A stretch of 64,000 nt of DNA from Streptomyces roseifaciens (GCF_001445655.1 NZ_LNBE01000004.1:3316420-3380419), one strand, 5' to 3'. Numbered from the stretch's first letter, positions 10,174-18,992 are shown. The notes: generated by a model not told the origin, from the letters alone. Made by a program: numbers and translations.

Positions 10174-10202
10174 TTACGAAGCCGTAGGTTACGGAACCGT
10201 AG
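10174..10202 (+). promoter_or_regulatory. Tandem TACG/CGTA operator upstream of the desaturase-tetR operon
   Basis: CCGTAGGTTACGG (10182-10194) is a perfect dyad. It is flanked on each side by another TACG...CGTA dyad (TACGAAGCCGTA from 10175, TACGGAACCGTA from 10190), so TTACG/CGTA half-sites repeat about every 12 bp through 10202. It lies 28 bp before the desaturase start. The TetR gene in the same operon makes autoregulation the natural reading. Similar TTACG...CGTAA sites are associated with TetR regulators of fatty-acid genes in actinobacteria. Confidence 0.75.
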
Positions 10203-10230
10203 CCATGCCCCGACCCCCATGAGGGAACCC

Positions 10231-11211
10231 ATGACTGCAAGCCCCGACGTGATCGAAGACGCGCCGAAGGCCCAGGAAGCCCCGCTCCCCTCCGCCACGC
10301 TCGGCGGCGACAGCAAGCGCTCGGTCGAGCAGATCGCCCTGCTGCTGTTCATCACCGTGCCGTTCCTCGCCCTCGTCGCGGCGATCCCGCTGGCCTGGGG
10401 CTGGGGAGTGAGCTGGCTCGACCTGGGCCTGATGGTGGCCATGTACTACATCGGCTGCCACGGCATCACCATCGGCTTCCACCGCTATTTCACGCACGGC
10501 TCCTTCAAGGCCAAGCGGCCGCTGCGGATCGCCCTGGCGATCATGGGGTCGATGGCGGTGGAAGGCCCCGTGGTCCGCTGGGTCGCCGATCACCGCAGGC
10601 ACCACCGGTTCTCCGACGCCGAGGGCGACCCGCACTCCCCCTGGCGCTACGGCGAGACGGTGCCGGCCCTGATGAAGGGGCTCTGGTGGGCCCACGTCGG
10701 CTGGATGTTCGACGAGGAGCAGACCCCCCAGCACAAGTACGCCCCCGATCTGATCAAGGATCCCGACGTCCGGGCGGTCTCCCGCCAGTTCGTGCTGTGG
10801 ACGTCGGTGTCCCTGCTGATCCCGCCGCTCGTCGGCGGCCTGGCCACCTGGTCCTGGCAGGGGGCCGTGACGGCGTTCTTCTGGGGTTCGCTGGTACGGG
10901 TGGCCCTGCTGCACCATGTGACGTGGTCCATCAACTCCATCTGCCACGCCGTGGGCAAGCGCCCGTTCAAATCCCGCGACCGCTCGGGCAACGTGTGGTG
11001 GCTGGCGATCCTCTCCTGTGGTGAGTCCTGGCACAACCTGCACCACGCGGACCCGACCTCCGCCCGGCACGGCGTGCTGAAGGGGCAGCTGGACTCCAGC
11101 GCCCGCCTCATCCGCTGGTTCGAGCAGGCAGGCTGGGCGTACGACGTGCGGTGGCCGAAGGCGGACCGCTTGGAATCCCGGCGGAAGGAGCGTGCCGCCG
11201 AGGCGGCATGA
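10231..11211 (+). CDS. Membrane fatty-acid (acyl-CoA delta-9 type) desaturase, 326 aa
   Basis: This is a non-haem di-iron desaturase that introduces a double bond into long-chain acyl chains in the membrane. The three histidine boxes are intact: HRYFTH at residues 84-89, HRRHH at 121-125, and HNLHH at 268-272. Hydrophobic segments lie at about 33-75, 180-215 and nearby. ATG 10231 was chosen because homology and an adequate ribosome site (GAGGGA) begin there; an in-frame ATG lies at 10219. Its stop overlaps the start of a TetR gene (ATGA), so the two are translationally coupled. The tandem operator just upstream should make expression depend on that TetR. Electron donor genes are not visible nearby. 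Confidence 0.93.
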   Translation: MTASPDVIEDAPKAQEAPLPSATLGGDSKRSVEQIALLLFITVPFLALVAAIPLAWGWGVSWLDLGLMVAMYYIGCHGITIGFHRYFTHGSFKAKRPLRIALAIMGSMAVEGPVVRWVADHRRHHRFSDAEGDPHSPWRYGETVPALMKGLWWAHVGWMFDEEQTPQHKYAPDLIKDPDVRAVSRQFVLWTSVSLLIPPLVGGLATWSWQGAVTAFFWGSLVRVALLHHVTWSINSICHAVGKRPFKSRDRSGNVWWLAILSCGESWHNLHHADPTSARHGVLKGQLDSSARLIRWFEQAGWAYDVRWPKADRLESRRKERAAEAA

Positions 11212-11900
11212 TTGACAGCGTGGCGATCGACAGCAATACCACCAGTAACAAGGACCGGGCCCAGGCTGCGGGGACCCGGCGCACCCGGCGGGTGCGGATG
11301 ACCGGCGCGGAGCGCCGTGAGCAGCTGCTGGACATCGGTCGCACACTCTTCGCCGAGCGCGGCTTCGAGGGCACGTCCGTCGAGGAGATCGCGGCCAAGG
11401 CCGGGGTCTCCAAGCCCGTCGTCTACGAGCACTTCGGCGGCAAGGAGGGGCTGTACGCGGTGGTCGTCGACCGCGAGATGCGGCAGCTGCTGGACATGGT
11501 CACCGGCGCCCTCACCGCGGGCCACCCGCGGGAGCTGCTGGAACAGGCCGCGTTCGCCCTCCTCGACTACATCGAGACGTACACGGACGGCTTCCGCATC
11601 CTCGTCCGCGACTCGCCGGTGGCCCAGTCCACCGGCACCTTCGCCTCCCTGATCAGCGACATCGCCACCCAGGTCGAGGACATCCTCGGCCTGGAATTCA
11701 AGGCCCGCGGCTTCGACGCGAAACTGGCCCCCCTGTACGCCCAGGCCCTCGTCGGCATGGTCGCCCTCACGGGCCAGTGGTGGCTGGACGTCCGCAAGCC
11801 GAAGAAGGCGGAGGTGGCGGCGCATCTGGTGAATCTGGCCTGGCACGGGCTGGACGGCCTGGAGCCGAAGCCGCGCCTTGTCGGGCACAGGCGCGCCTGA
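11208..11900 (+). CDS. TetR-family regulator of the desaturase operon, 230 aa
   Basis: Residues about 35-90 form the TetR helix-turn-helix domain: GAERREQLLDIGRTLFAERG, then TSVEEIAAKAGVSKPVVYEHF, then GGKEGLYAVVVDRE. The C-terminal ligand domain contains an aromatic-rich helix (LTGQWWLDVRKP). The first 30 residues are a charged extension before the fold. It overlaps the desaturase stop by four bases, so the regulator is made together with its target. The likely ligand is a fatty acid or acyl-CoA, as in other desaturase-linked TetR proteins; that part is inference from context. The mosaic repeat beginning at 11938 follows, and its first hairpin can terminate the transcript. Confidence 0.9.
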   Translation: MIDSVAIDSNTTSNKDRAQAAGTRRTRRVRMTGAERREQLLDIGRTLFAERGFEGTSVEEIAAKAGVSKPVVYEHFGGKEGLYAVVVDREMRQLLDMVTGALTAGHPRELLEQAAFALLDYIETYTDGFRILVRDSPVAQSTGTFASLISDIATQVEDILGLEFKARGFDAKLAPLYAQALVGMVALTGQWWLDVRKPKKAEVAAHLVNLAWHGLDGLEPKPRLVGHRRA

Positions 11901-11937
11901 GGGCACGGAACGGGGGCGGCGCCCCCGTCGCCCGAGG

Positions 11938-12079
11938 TTCAAGGGGGCTCGCCCCCTTGAAACCGCCGGCGCGGCGCGCAACCACGACGGTGGCGCCCGG
12001 CGGTGCCGTACGGGCTCAGGCGGGCCCGTACGGCACCGCCGGATGCGGCCGCAGTGGCTGATCGCCGTCGCGGCGGGAA
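11938..12079 (+). repeat. Mosaic palindromic repeat, copy R1
   Basis: Three modules occur in order. First is a 24-base hairpin, TTCAAGGGGG (11938-11947), loop CTCG, and its complement ending at 11961. Second is GGCGCGCAACCACGACGGTGG near 11972-11992, followed by a perfect 19-bp inverted repeat: CCGGCGGTGCCGTACGGGC (11997-12015) with its complement at 12024-12042. Third is a GATCGCCGTCGCGGCGGG block near 12060-12077. The same modules recur in opposite orientation at 20899-21078 and in parts elsewhere. It occupies almost the whole gap between two stop codons (11900 and 12116); no gene is seen in the gap. Confidence 0.8.
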
Positions 12080-12115
12080 TGAAGGGGCAGGCCCCTTCGG
12101 ACCCCGGACCGGAGG

Positions 12116-12907
12116 TCAGCCCTGGCGGGCCACTGCGAAGATCCGTCGGAACGGGAAGAGCGTGCCGTGCGGGCCCGGGGGGTACGCCTCGCGGAGGAGC
12201 GCGCCGTATTCCGACAGGAAGCTCGACGTCGCCTCCGCGTCGTCCGCGAGCGCCGTCAGGACCGGCCTCAGGGTCGTGCCCTTCGTCCAGTCCAGGACCG
12301 CGTCCTCGCCCTCCAGCACGTGGACGTACGTCGTCTCCCAGGCGTCCACCGCCAGGCCCAGGCCGGCGAGCCGTTCCAGGTACTCCGCGGGTGTGAGCAC
12401 GCACCCGGGCCGGTAGAGCCCGCCCAGCCGGCCCCGCCAGGCCGCGCTCTCGCAGAGCTCGTGCAGGAGCACGTGGCTCGGGGCGTCGAAGTTCCCCGGC
12501 ACGGTGAAGGCGAAGACCCCGCCGGGGGCGAGCCCCTCCACCCACCGCGGGAACGACTCCGCATGCCCCCGCACCCACTGGAACGTCGCGCTGGAGATGA
12601 TCAGGTCGTACGTCCCCTCCGGCGCCCACTCCCTCAGGTCGGCGTGGGCGAAGGTCACACCCGGCACCCCGGCCCGCGCCTCCCGCAGCATCGCCTCCGA
12701 GTTGTCCAGCCCCGTGATCCGCGCCGCCGGCCACCGCTCGGCGAGCAGGGCCGTGACGTTGCCCGGGCCGCAGCCGAGGTCCACGATCCGCGCGGGATCG
12801 CGGAGCGGGACGCGGGCGAGGAGGTCGTGGAAGGGCCGGGACCGGGGGCCGGAGTGACGCAGGTACTGCTCGGGGTCCCAGACAGGCGTGGCAGTGGTCG
12901 TCGTCAT
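12116..12907 (-). CDS. tam: Trans-aconitate 2-methyltransferase-like SAM methyltransferase, 263 aa
   Basis: Residues 1-60 contain MTTTTATPVWDPEQYLRHSGPRSRPFHDLL and then the SAM motif IVDLGCGPGNVTALLAERWP. This N-terminal signature, including YLRHSGPRSRPFHDLL and later SSATFQWV, is characteristic of trans-aconitate methyltransferases. These methylate trans-aconitate, an inhibitor of the TCA cycle formed from cis-aconitate. ATG 12907 was chosen because homology starts there; an upstream extension to 12958 would run into the operator. It is divergent from a MarR gene, and the intervening 88 bp carries repeats typical of a MarR operator, so the two are probably co-regulated. Substrate identity rests on family resemblance. 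Confidence 0.85.
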   Translation of the reverse strand: MTTTTATPVWDPEQYLRHSGPRSRPFHDLLARVPLRDPARIVDLGCGPGNVTALLAERWPAARITGLDNSEAMLREARAGVPGVTFAHADLREWAPEGTYDLIISSATFQWVRGHAESFPRWVEGLAPGGVFAFTVPGNFDAPSHVLLHELCESAAWRGRLGGLYRPGCVLTPAEYLERLAGLGLAVDAWETTYVHVLEGEDAVLDWTKGTTLRPVLTALADDAEATSSFLSEYGALLREAYPPGPHGTLFPFRRIFAVARQG

Positions 12908-12931
12908 GCTTCCAGCATCACGCCGCAAATA

Positions 12932-12988
12932 TCTCGACGTCAAGAGACTTAATATCAAGAGACTTCATGTCGACAGACCCTCTACACT
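12932..12988 (+). promoter_or_regulatory. Divergent MarR-type operator and leaderless promoter for marR
   Basis: TCTCGACGTCAAGA (12932-12945) is a near-perfect dyad of the form common for MarR proteins in Streptomyces. The 11-mer TCAAGAGACTT occurs twice, at 12940-12950 and 12955-12965, 15 bp apart. A -10 hexamer TACACT lies at 12983-12988, only seven bases before ATG 12996, with no Shine-Dalgarno sequence between, so the marR mRNA is probably leaderless. The repeats sit where they could repress both divergent genes. Confidence 0.65.
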
Positions 12989-12995
12989 GATCAGC

Positions 12996-13493
12996 ATGGA
13001 GGACGAGGTCGATCGGCTGGTTTCAGCATGGCGCCGCGAGCGCCCTGACCTCGACGTGGAGCCACTCGAGGTGCTCAGTCGCGTGAGCAGGCTCGCGCGC
13101 CACCTCGACCGGGCCCGCCGCCTGGCCTTCGCCGAGCACGAGCTGGAGCCCTGGGAGTTCGACGTCCTGACGGCGCTGCGCCGCGCCGGGGCCCCGTACC
13201 AGCTCTCGCCCGGCCAGCTGCTCACCCAGACGCTGGTCACCTCCGGCACGATGACCAACCGCATCGACCGGCTCGCGAAGAAGGGCCTCGTCCAGCGCGA
13301 GCCCGACCCGAGCGACCGCCGCGGCGTGCTGGTGCGCCTCACCGACGAGGGCCGGGACCGCGCCGACGAGGCGCTGGCCGGGCTCCTGGAGCAGGAGCGC
13401 GCCATCCTCGTCGAGCTGTCCCGCACCCAGCGCCGTGAGCTGGCCGATCTGCTACGCCAGCTGACCGCCCCGTTCGACAACACTCCCGGTTAG
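12996..13493 (+). CDS. MarR-family transcriptional regulator, 165 aa
   Basis: This is a winged-helix regulator. Residues about 35-130 carry the fold: WEFDVLTALRRAGAPYQLSPGQL, the recognition helix LVTSGTMTNRIDRLAKKGLV, and the wing motif REPDPSDRRGVLVRLTDEGR, which is diagnostic of MarR proteins. ATG 12996 is preferred because the -10 hexamer ends seven bases before it and homology begins there. It is divergent from the trans-aconitate methyltransferase-like gene and likely represses both. Its last 42 bases overlap the 3' end of the convergent LuxR-type gene on the other strand, an unusually long convergent overlap. The ligand is unknown. Confidence 0.9.
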   Translation: MEDEVDRLVSAWRRERPDLDVEPLEVLSRVSRLARHLDRARRLAFAEHELEPWEFDVLTALRRAGAPYQLSPGQLLTQTLVTSGTMTNRIDRLAKKGLVQREPDPSDRRGVLVRLTDEGRDRADEALAGLLEQERAILVELSRTQRRELADLLRQLTAPFDNTPG

Positions 13494-14261
13494 GTCCACC
13501 GGCCCCACCCCGGCGCGCCGCGCCAGCGCGACCGCCGCGAGCGTGGAGTGCACCCCGAGCTTGCCCAGGACGTTCTGCATGTGGGTGCGGACGGTGTGCG
13601 GCGAGAGGTAGAGCCGCTCGGCGACGGCCTTGCGGCCGAGCCCGGCCACCATGCAGCGCAGCACTTCGCGCTCGCGCGGCGTGAGGGACTCCACCAGCCG
13701 CTCGCTCTCCGTGCGGTGCTTGCGGGCGGCCGTGAGCTCGCGCAGCACGCCCGTCAGCAGGGCGGGCGGCAGGTGCGTCTCGTCGCGCAGGACGCCGCGG
13801 ATGACGGCCAGCAGCCGCGACAGCGAGCAGTCCTTGGCCACCCAGCCGCCGGCGCCCGCCTGCAGGGCCGCCGCGGCCCTTCTGGGGTCGTCCCGCTCGG
13901 CGAGCACCACCGTGCGCACCGCGGGGTGCGCACTGCGGACTCCGGCCACGAGGGAGATGCCGTCGACCGCGCCCTCCCCCGGCCCGCCGCCCTCGTGCAC
14001 GGAGCCGTGGGCCTGGCCCCTGAGCTGCCCGGGCACGCCGCCGTCCTGCGCGACCGTGCCGAGATCGGCGTCGATGAGGAGCACGTCGAAGCGGCGCCCC
14101 TCGGCTGCCGCCCGCTCCAGCGCGCGCAGCGCCGCCGGCCCGCTGCCGGCCGCGGAGACCTCCACGTCCTGCTCGGCCGCGAGGGCGGCGGCGAGCGACT
14201 CGGCGAAGATGCGGTGGTCGTCGACCACCAGTACCCGAATACGTGCCACTGCCACCCCCAT
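13452..14261 (-). CDS. Orphan NarL/FixJ-type response regulator, 269 aa
   Basis: The N-terminal receiver starts with RVLVVDDHRIFAESLAAAL and keeps a likely phospho-acceptor Asp in VLLIDADLG and a conserved Lys in GWVAKDCS. It contains an insert of about 30 residues rich in Gly (QDGGVPGQLRGQAHG and onward) that ordinary receivers lack. The C-terminal LuxR helix-turn-helix is intact: LTPREREVLRCMVAGLGRKA followed by AERLYLSPHTVRTHMQNVLGKLGV. ATG 14261 was chosen because the receiver begins there. No sensor kinase gene is adjacent. It lies downstream of galK on the same strand but across a 294-bp gap, and its 3' end overlaps marR by 42 bp on the opposite strand. Confidence 0.87.
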   Translation of the reverse strand: MGVAVARIRVLVVDDHRIFAESLAAALAAEQDVEVSAAGSGPAALRALERAAAEGRRFDVLLIDADLGTVAQDGGVPGQLRGQAHGSVHEGGGPGEGAVDGISLVAGVRSAHPAVRTVVLAERDDPRRAAAALQAGAGGWVAKDCSLSRLLAVIRGVLRDETHLPPALLTGVLRELTAARKHRTESERLVESLTPREREVLRCMVAGLGRKAVAERLYLSPHTVRTHMQNVLGKLGVHSTLAAVALARRAGVGPVDLTGSVVERGGQLA

Positions 14262-14555
14262 ATCCCGGGCGGCGGCCAGTGCGGGTACGGCGCCCGGTCC
14301 GGGGCCGCCACACGCCGCACGGCCGCCGCCGCACTGATGACTTACACCCCGCCCCGGGCGTCGTACCTGCCTGTCTCGCCCCCTGATCAGCGTCGGCCCC
14401 CACCGACGCTGTGCATCAGCGTACGGCGGGGGTCCCGCAACGGAAGCCGATTGGCAAAACTGCTCGACCCGCCTGTTTATGGTGAGCTTTCTGTTCAGTA
14501 TTGAGGCAGTGAACGACATGGAACGACGCGAAGTTGACCATGCCCGACTGCACGA
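14262..14555. other. Intergenic region between galK and the NarL-type regulator
   Basis: These 294 bp carry no convincing gene. The part at about 14455-14520 is much less GC-rich than its surroundings and includes GTTCA...TGAAC half-sites around 14491-14512. This is the likely promoter region of the leftward regulator gene, whose leader would then be about 200 nt. I cannot assign -35 and -10 elements with confidence. Confidence 0.4.
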
Positions 14556-15746
14556 TCACGGAGGGGTCCGCGGCGTTCCCGTCGTTGCGGCCCGCTCCCC
14601 ACCTCGGCACACCCGCCGCGCGCCGCCGCCCGCCACCGCTGCGAGGACACGGGGCGGACGGTGCCCGGCCGCCGCGAAGGCGGCCGTGACGGCCCCGCCG
14701 ACCGCCTCGGCGGCCGTCTCCTCCACGAGCGCCAGCGCCGAGCCGCCGAATCCCGCACCGGTCATCCGCGCTCCGAGCGCGCCCGCTTCGTTCGCGACCG
14801 CGACGGCCAGATCCAGCTCCGGGCAGGAGACCGCGAAGTCGTCGCGCAGGGAGGCGTGCCCGGCGGTCAGCAGGGGCCCGGCCGCGCGCGGCTCGCCCGC
14901 GCCGAGGAGCTCCACGACCCGCCGGACGCGCTCCTCCTCGGTCACCACGTGCCGCACGAGTCGCCGCACGCCCGCATCGGCGAGCCCGCCCAGCGCCGCG
15001 TCCAGCTCCCCGTACGGCACGTCCCGCAGCGCCCGCACGCCCAGCGCCCGGGCCCCCGCCTCGCAGCCCGCGCGCCGCGCCGCGTACGCGCCGTCGGCCA
15101 GGGCGTGCCGGACGCGGGTGTCGACGACGAGCAGCCGCAGCCCGTGCGCGGCCAGGTCGAGGGGCACCTGGCGCAGCGCGAGGTCACGGGTGTCCAGGTG
15201 CAGGGCGTGGCCGGCGGTGCAGCAGGCGGACGCGGCCTGGTCCATGAGCCCGCAGGGGACGCCCACGAAGGCGTTCTCGGCGCGCTGCGCGAGCCGGGCG
15301 AGGGCGGGGCGGTCGCAGGCGGCGCCGTGCAGCTCGGTGAGCGCCAGGGCCGTGGCGACCTCCAGGGCGGCGGAGGACGACAGGCCCGCGCCCGCCGGCA
15401 CGTCGCTCTCGACGTACACGTCGGCGCCGCCCACCGGCAGGCCCGCCTCGCGCAGCGCCCAGGCGACGCCCGCCGGATAGGCGGCCCAGCCCTCCACGCG
15501 GCCGGGGGCGAGCGCCGCGAGGGCCGCCTCGGCCGTGCCCGCCGCCTCGCGCGAGCGCAGCCGCAGCACGCCGTCCGTACGGGCCGCCGCGGCGACCCGG
15601 GTGCACTGCGGGAGGGCGATCGGCAGGACGTGGCCCTCGTTGACGTCGGTGTACTCGCCGATGAGGTTGACCCGGCCGGGTGCGGCCCAGACGCCCTCGG
15701 GGGCGTACCCGTAGACGCGCTCGAAGCCCTCGGCGGCGGTGTTCAC
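14556..15746 (-). CDS. galK: Galactokinase, 396 aa
   Basis: GalK phosphorylates galactose at C1 in the Leloir pathway. It is a GHMP kinase with [21 protein letters not shown] (galactokinase signature, with the Tyr and Asp-Val form seen in Streptomyces instead of HTDY), the ATP loop [13 protein letters not shown], and the C-terminal [12 protein letters not shown]. The GTG start at 15746 overlaps the galE stop as GTGA. The last 20 or so residues ([15 protein letters not shown]) run beyond the usual end and look like read-out into neighbouring DNA. It is the last gene of the galT-galE-galK operon. Confidence 0.95.
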   Translation of the reverse strand: MNTAAEGFERVYGYAPEGVWAAPGRVNLIGEYTDVNEGHVLPIALPQCTRVAAAARTDGVLRLRSREAAGTAEAALAALAPGRVEGWAAYPAGVAWALREAGLPVGGADVYVESDVPAGAGLSSSAALEVATALALTELHGAACDRPALARLAQRAENAFVGVPCGLMDQAASACCTAGHALHLDTRDLALRQVPLDLAAHGLRLLVVDTRVRHALADGAYAARRAGCEAGARALGVRALRDVPYGELDAALGGLADAGVRRLVRHVVTEEERVRRVVELLGAGEPRAAGPLLTAGHASLRDDFAVSCPELDLAVAVANEAGALGARMTGAGFGGSALALVEETAAEAVGGAVTAAFAAAGHRPPRVLAAVAGGGARRVCRGGERAATTGTPRTPP

Positions 15747-16717
15747 TGCTCGGGCCCGCGGCGCGCGAACTCCCAGGCGTCGGCGACGATTCCGGCCAGG
15801 TCCGGGCGGCGCGGGGTCCAGCCGAGGGTCTCGCGGGCGCGCTCGGCGGAGGCCACGAGGACGGCCGGGTCCCCCGCGCGGCGCGGGGCGGCGATCTGCG
15901 GGACGGGGTGCCCGGTGACCTTGCGGACGGTCTCGATCACCTCGTGGACGGAGAAGCCGTTGCCGTTGCCCAGGTTGCAGATGAGGTGCTCGCCGTCGCG
16001 GGCGGCGGAGAGGGCGAGCAGGTGGGCCTCGGCGAGGTCGGCGACGTGGATGTAGTCGCGGATGCAGGTGCCGTCCGGGGTCGGGTAGTCGTCGCCGTAG
16101 ACCGCGACGGCCTCGCGCTCGCCCCGGGCCACCTGCAGGACGAGCGGGATGAGGTGCGTCTCGGGGTCGTGCCGCTCGCCGTAGGGCCCGTACGCGCCCG
16201 CCACGTTGAAGTAGCGCAGGGAGACGGCGGCCAGGCCGTGGGCGGCGCACTCCCCGCCGATCATGTGGTCCACGGCGAGCTTGGTGGCGCCGTAGGGGTT
16301 GGTGGGGGCGGTGGGGGCGTCCTCGGTGATGGGGACGTCGGCCGGTTCGCCGTAGGTGGCCGCGGTGGACGAGAAGACCAGGGTGCGCACACCCGCGTCA
16401 CGCATGGCGGCGAGCAGGTCCGCGGTGCCGCCGACGTTGTTGCGCCAGTACGGCTCGGGGTCGGCCACGGACTGGCCGACCTGCGAGAACGCCGCGAAGT
16501 GCAGCACGGCGTCGTAGGAGCTGTCGAGCCACCGGCCCGCGTCCTGCACGCGGCCCTCGACGAAGGCGGCGCCCTCCGGGACGGCGGCCCGGTGCCCGGT
16601 CGAGAGGTCGTCGAGGACGGTCACGGTGTGCCCCGCGGCCAGCAGATGCGCCGCCACGACGCTGCCGACGTAGCCCGCGCCGCCCGTGACCAGGCACTTC
16701 CTGCTGCTCTCGCTCAT
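15743..16717 (-). CDS. galE: UDP-glucose 4-epimerase, 324 aa
   Basis: GalE interconverts UDP-galactose and UDP-glucose using tightly bound NAD. It has the Rossmann motif [18 protein letters not shown] at residues 9-26, the SSTAATYG catalytic Ser/Thr region, the YGATK active-site Tyr and Lys (Y-x-x-x-K), and the RYFNVAGA substrate loop. The length is normal. Its ATG at 16717 overlaps the galT stop (ATGA) and its stop overlaps the galK start, so the three genes are translationally coupled. Besides galactose use, the epimerase can supply UDP-galactose to surface polysaccharides. Confidence 0.96.
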   Translation of the reverse strand: MSESSRKCLVTGGAGYVGSVVAAHLLAAGHTVTVLDDLSTGHRAAVPEGAAFVEGRVQDAGRWLDSSYDAVLHFAAFSQVGQSVADPEPYWRNNVGGTADLLAAMRDAGVRTLVFSSTAATYGEPADVPITEDAPTAPTNPYGATKLAVDHMIGGECAAHGLAAVSLRYFNVAGAYGPYGERHDPETHLIPLVLQVARGEREAVAVYGDDYPTPDGTCIRDYIHVADLAEAHLLALSAARDGEHLICNLGNGNGFSVHEVIETVRKVTGHPVPQIAAPRRAGDPAVLVASAERARETLGWTPRRPDLAGIVADAWEFARRGPEQ

Positions 16718-17814
16718 TCGCTCGCTACCTCTCGCAGTCGCTCCGCCGCGGCCTCGGGCGGCACATCGTTGATGAACACGTTCATGCCGGATTCGGAACC
16801 AGCGAGGAACTTCAGCTTGCCGGGAGCCCGGCGGACGGTGAAGAGCTCGAGGTGGAGCGCGAATTCACTCCTGCGGGGGTCCCGGAACGGCGCCTGGTGC
16901 CAGGCGGAGACGTACGGGGTGGGCGGCAGGGCGGGTGGCAGGCCGGTGCTGTGCCCGTCCCCGCCTTCCCGCCCATCGAAGATCCGGTCGAACCGGCGCA
17001 ACAGTTCCAGGTAGACCTGTGGGAACTCTGTGCGCGCCGCGTCGCCGAGCGCGAGCAGGTCGGGCACGCGGCGACGCGGGTACAGGTGCACCTCGTACGG
17101 CCAGCGGGCGGCGTACGGGACGAAGGCCGTCCAGTGGTCGGTGGCGAGGACGACGCGGCGGCCGTCCTCGTGCTCGGCGGCCACGACATCGTCGAAGAGG
17201 TTACGGCCGCCGCCGGTGCGGGTCGCGTGCGCGGCGGCGGAGGCGAGCATGCGCTCCGTGCGCGGGGTCACGAACGGGTACGCGTAGATCTGGCCGTGCG
17301 GGTGGCCGAGGGTGACGCCGATCTCCTCGCCGCGGTTCTCGAAGCAGAACACCTGCCGCACGGAGGGGAGCGCGGCCAGCTCGGCGGTGCGGTCGGTCCA
17401 GACGGCGAGCACGAGGGCTGCGCGGGCGTCGGTGAGGCCGGCGAAGGAGGCGTGGTGGTCGGGCGTGAAGCAGACTACTTCGCACCGGCCCGCGGTGCCC
17501 GCGAGGGACGGGAAGCGGTTCTCGAAGACGGCGACTTCGTAGTCGGGGGCGGGGATTTCCGTGGGGTGCCCGGGACTTGAGGGGCACAGGGGGCACGCTT
17601 CCGCGGGTGGGAGGAAGGTGCGGGTCTGGCGGTGGGAGGCGATGACGACGTCCTCGCCGAGGATTCGGTCGTGGCGGACTTCGGTGACGGGGGGTGTGGC
17701 GGGGGGAAGGGGGCGGGGGTCCGGGGCGTCGCGTAAAACTGCGTCGCCGGCGTCGTAGTAGATCAGCTCACGGCCGTCGGCGAGCTTGGTTGCCGTCTTC
17801 CTCACGGGGCTCAC
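16714..17814 (-). CDS. galT: Galactose-1-phosphate uridylyltransferase, 366 aa
   Basis: GalT exchanges UMP between UDP-glucose and galactose-1-phosphate. Visible motifs are the zinc-site [15 protein letters not shown] (CxxC), FENRFPSL, the active-site [16 protein letters not shown] with the HPH triad whose second His carries the UMP, and the C-terminal [21 protein letters not shown]. The GTG start at 17814 follows GGGGAGAAG and gives [16 protein letters not shown]; the frame is open much further upstream but that DNA is the repeat at 17891-17984. It is the first gene of galTEK. I saw no distinct operator upstream apart from the repeat, so regulation is unclear. Confidence 0.95.
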   Translation of the reverse strand: MSPVRKTATKLADGRELIYYDAGDAVLRDAPDPRPLPPATPPVTEVRHDRILGEDVVIASHRQTRTFLPPAEACPLCPSSPGHPTEIPAPDYEVAVFENRFPSLAGTAGRCEVVCFTPDHHASFAGLTDARAALVLAVWTDRTAELAALPSVRQVFCFENRGEEIGVTLGHPHGQIYAYPFVTPRTERMLASAAAHATRTGGGRNLFDDVVAAEHEDGRRVVLATDHWTAFVPYAARWPYEVHLYPRRRVPDLLALGDAARTEFPQVYLELLRRFDRIFDGREGGDGHSTGLPPALPPTPYVSAWHQAPFRDPRRSEFALHLELFTVRRAPGKLKFLAGSESGMNVFINDVPPEAAAERLREVASE

Positions 17815-17890
17815 GGGCTTCTTCTCCCCACCCCGCCCCTTCCCGTAACTGGGGGCGGGCCCCCAGACCCCCGTATCGCGCTGAACGCGC

Positions 17891-17984
17891 TCGTCCTCAA
17901 ACGCCGGACGGGCTGAAGTTTGCTGAGGCCCAGCAAAGATAGAGCCGTCCGGCGATCGAGGACCGGGGTCCGGGGCGGAGCCCC
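17891..17984. repeat. Streptomyces-type palindromic intergenic element upstream of galT
   Basis: TCGTCCTCAAACGCCGGACG begins the left arm (17891-17914), and an imperfect complement lies at 17943-17964. Inside them TTTGCTG (17919-17925) pairs with CAGCAAA (17931-17937), so the whole element can fold as one long stem. A GGGGC/GCCCC hairpin follows to 17984, two bases before the end of the regulator gene. I recall the CCTCAAACGCCGGACGGGCT unit as a dispersed element of many Streptomyces genomes. It probably terminates the upstream regulator transcript. Confidence 0.7.
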
Positions 17985-17987
17985 GTG

Positions 17988-18695
17988 CTACGGAGCCGCA
18001 GGGCCCCTCTGCGGGGGCAGCGGGCCCGGACCGGCGGCCGCGCGGTCCAGAAGCCCCGTACGCGCGGCGAGGGCCGCCGCCTCCAGCCTCGAACCCACCC
18101 CCAGCTTCATCAGCACCCGCTGCACGTGCGTCCGGGCCGTGCTCGGCGCTATGCCCATGCCTGCCGCGATCAGCCGCGTGTCCTCGCCCTCCGCGACCCG
18201 TACGAGGACCTCCACCTCCCGCGGCGTGAGGAGCTGCAGGAGCCGCGCGCCCTCGTCGTCCGGCTGGGCGGCGGGGTTGAGGAGCTCCGTGAACGCCCCT
18301 TGCAGGAGCTGGGGATCGACCGCGGCCTCGCCCGCCCTCGCCTTCATCATGGCGCGCTCGACGCCTTCGATCCGCTCGTTGTGCCGCACGTAGCCCGACG
18401 CGCCGGCGGCGAAGGCCGCGGCGATGCCGAGCGGGCTCGGCACGGGGCCGAGCACCACGACGGCCACCTGCGGCCGGTCGCGCTTGATGCGGACGATCGG
18501 ATCGAAGGCCCCCGGCTCGGCCGGGGTGGCGGTGCCCAGCAGGCACACTTCCGGAGCGCGGCTCACCACCAGGTCGGCGGCGCCCGCGCTCGGCGCGGCC
18601 GCGGCCAGGACCCGGTGCCCGCGCAGCTTCAGGGCCGAGGCGAGCGCCTCGGCCAGCAGTCGGTGATCATCGACCACCATGAGCCGCACGCCCAT
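17988..18695 (-). CDS. NarL-type regulator with degenerate receiver domain, 235 aa
   Basis: The N terminus MGVRLMVVDDHRLLAEALASAL looks like a receiver, but the phospho-acceptor position is Gly (APEVCLLGTATPAEPG instead of a D-L pair), the switch Ser/Thr is replaced (VVVLGPVPS) and the conserved Lys is Arg (GYVRHN). Phosphorylation is therefore unlikely and this is an atypical, probably ligand- or protein-controlled regulator. The LuxR helix-turn-helix is intact: LTPREVEVLVRVAEGEDTRL then MGIAPSTARTHVQRVLMKLGV. The Pro/Gly-rich last 20 residues are disordered. It stands upstream of galT on the same strand and ends just before a repeat element. No kinase is adjacent. Confidence 0.85.
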   Translation of the reverse strand: MGVRLMVVDDHRLLAEALASALKLRGHRVLAAAAPSAGAADLVVSRAPEVCLLGTATPAEPGAFDPIVRIKRDRPQVAVVVLGPVPSPLGIAAAFAAGASGYVRHNERIEGVERAMMKARAGEAAVDPQLLQGAFTELLNPAAQPDDEGARLLQLLTPREVEVLVRVAEGEDTRLIAAGMGIAPSTARTHVQRVLMKLGVGSRLEAAALAARTGLLDRAAAGPGPLPPQRGPAAP

Positions 18696-18908
18696 GCGCT
18701 TGCCCCCTGTCGCCCCGCGTACGTCTCTACGTCTCCTTGTCGACCCCTCGACCCCGGAAGCTACACGCTTGTTCGACGTTGCGCGCCCCTTACCGGTGAG
18801 AAGTCCCCCGGAATGCCGAAATCCCTGCCAATCGCGTGTACTTCGAGACTGAAACGGATCGTTCAGGCACGGCAGCGCGACGGGCAGGGATACGACGAGA
18901 ATTGTGCT

Positions 18909-18960
18909 TGATCACGGCGCCAAGCGGTCGGAAACCGCTGTCACGGCGGCGCCGTGATCA
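18909..18960. terminator. Nested hairpin downstream of the beta-propeller gene
   Basis: TGATCACGGCGCC (18909-18921) and its perfect complement (18948-18960) enclose a second stem, AGCGGT (18923-18928) with ACCGCT (18934-18939). It lies 33 bp beyond the stop of the leftward gene at 18993 and is a good terminator. The remainder of the 18696-18992 gap, about 200 bp, must hold the promoter of the regulator ending at 17988; I could not identify its elements. Confidence 0.75.
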
Positions 18961-18992
18961 TGTGGTGTCAACGGAAGCGTCAGCTTGGCGCG

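Noticed and set aside
10039..10230. Extended N terminus for the desaturase
   Set aside because: The frame is open upstream, but the DNA holds the operator and promoter region of two divergent genes and the predicted residues match nothing. The start at 10231 fits the family.
17891..17984. tRNA or small RNA gene before galT
   Set aside because: The fold is a single long imperfect stem with a nested stem, not a cloverleaf, and its unit is a familiar dispersed repeat.
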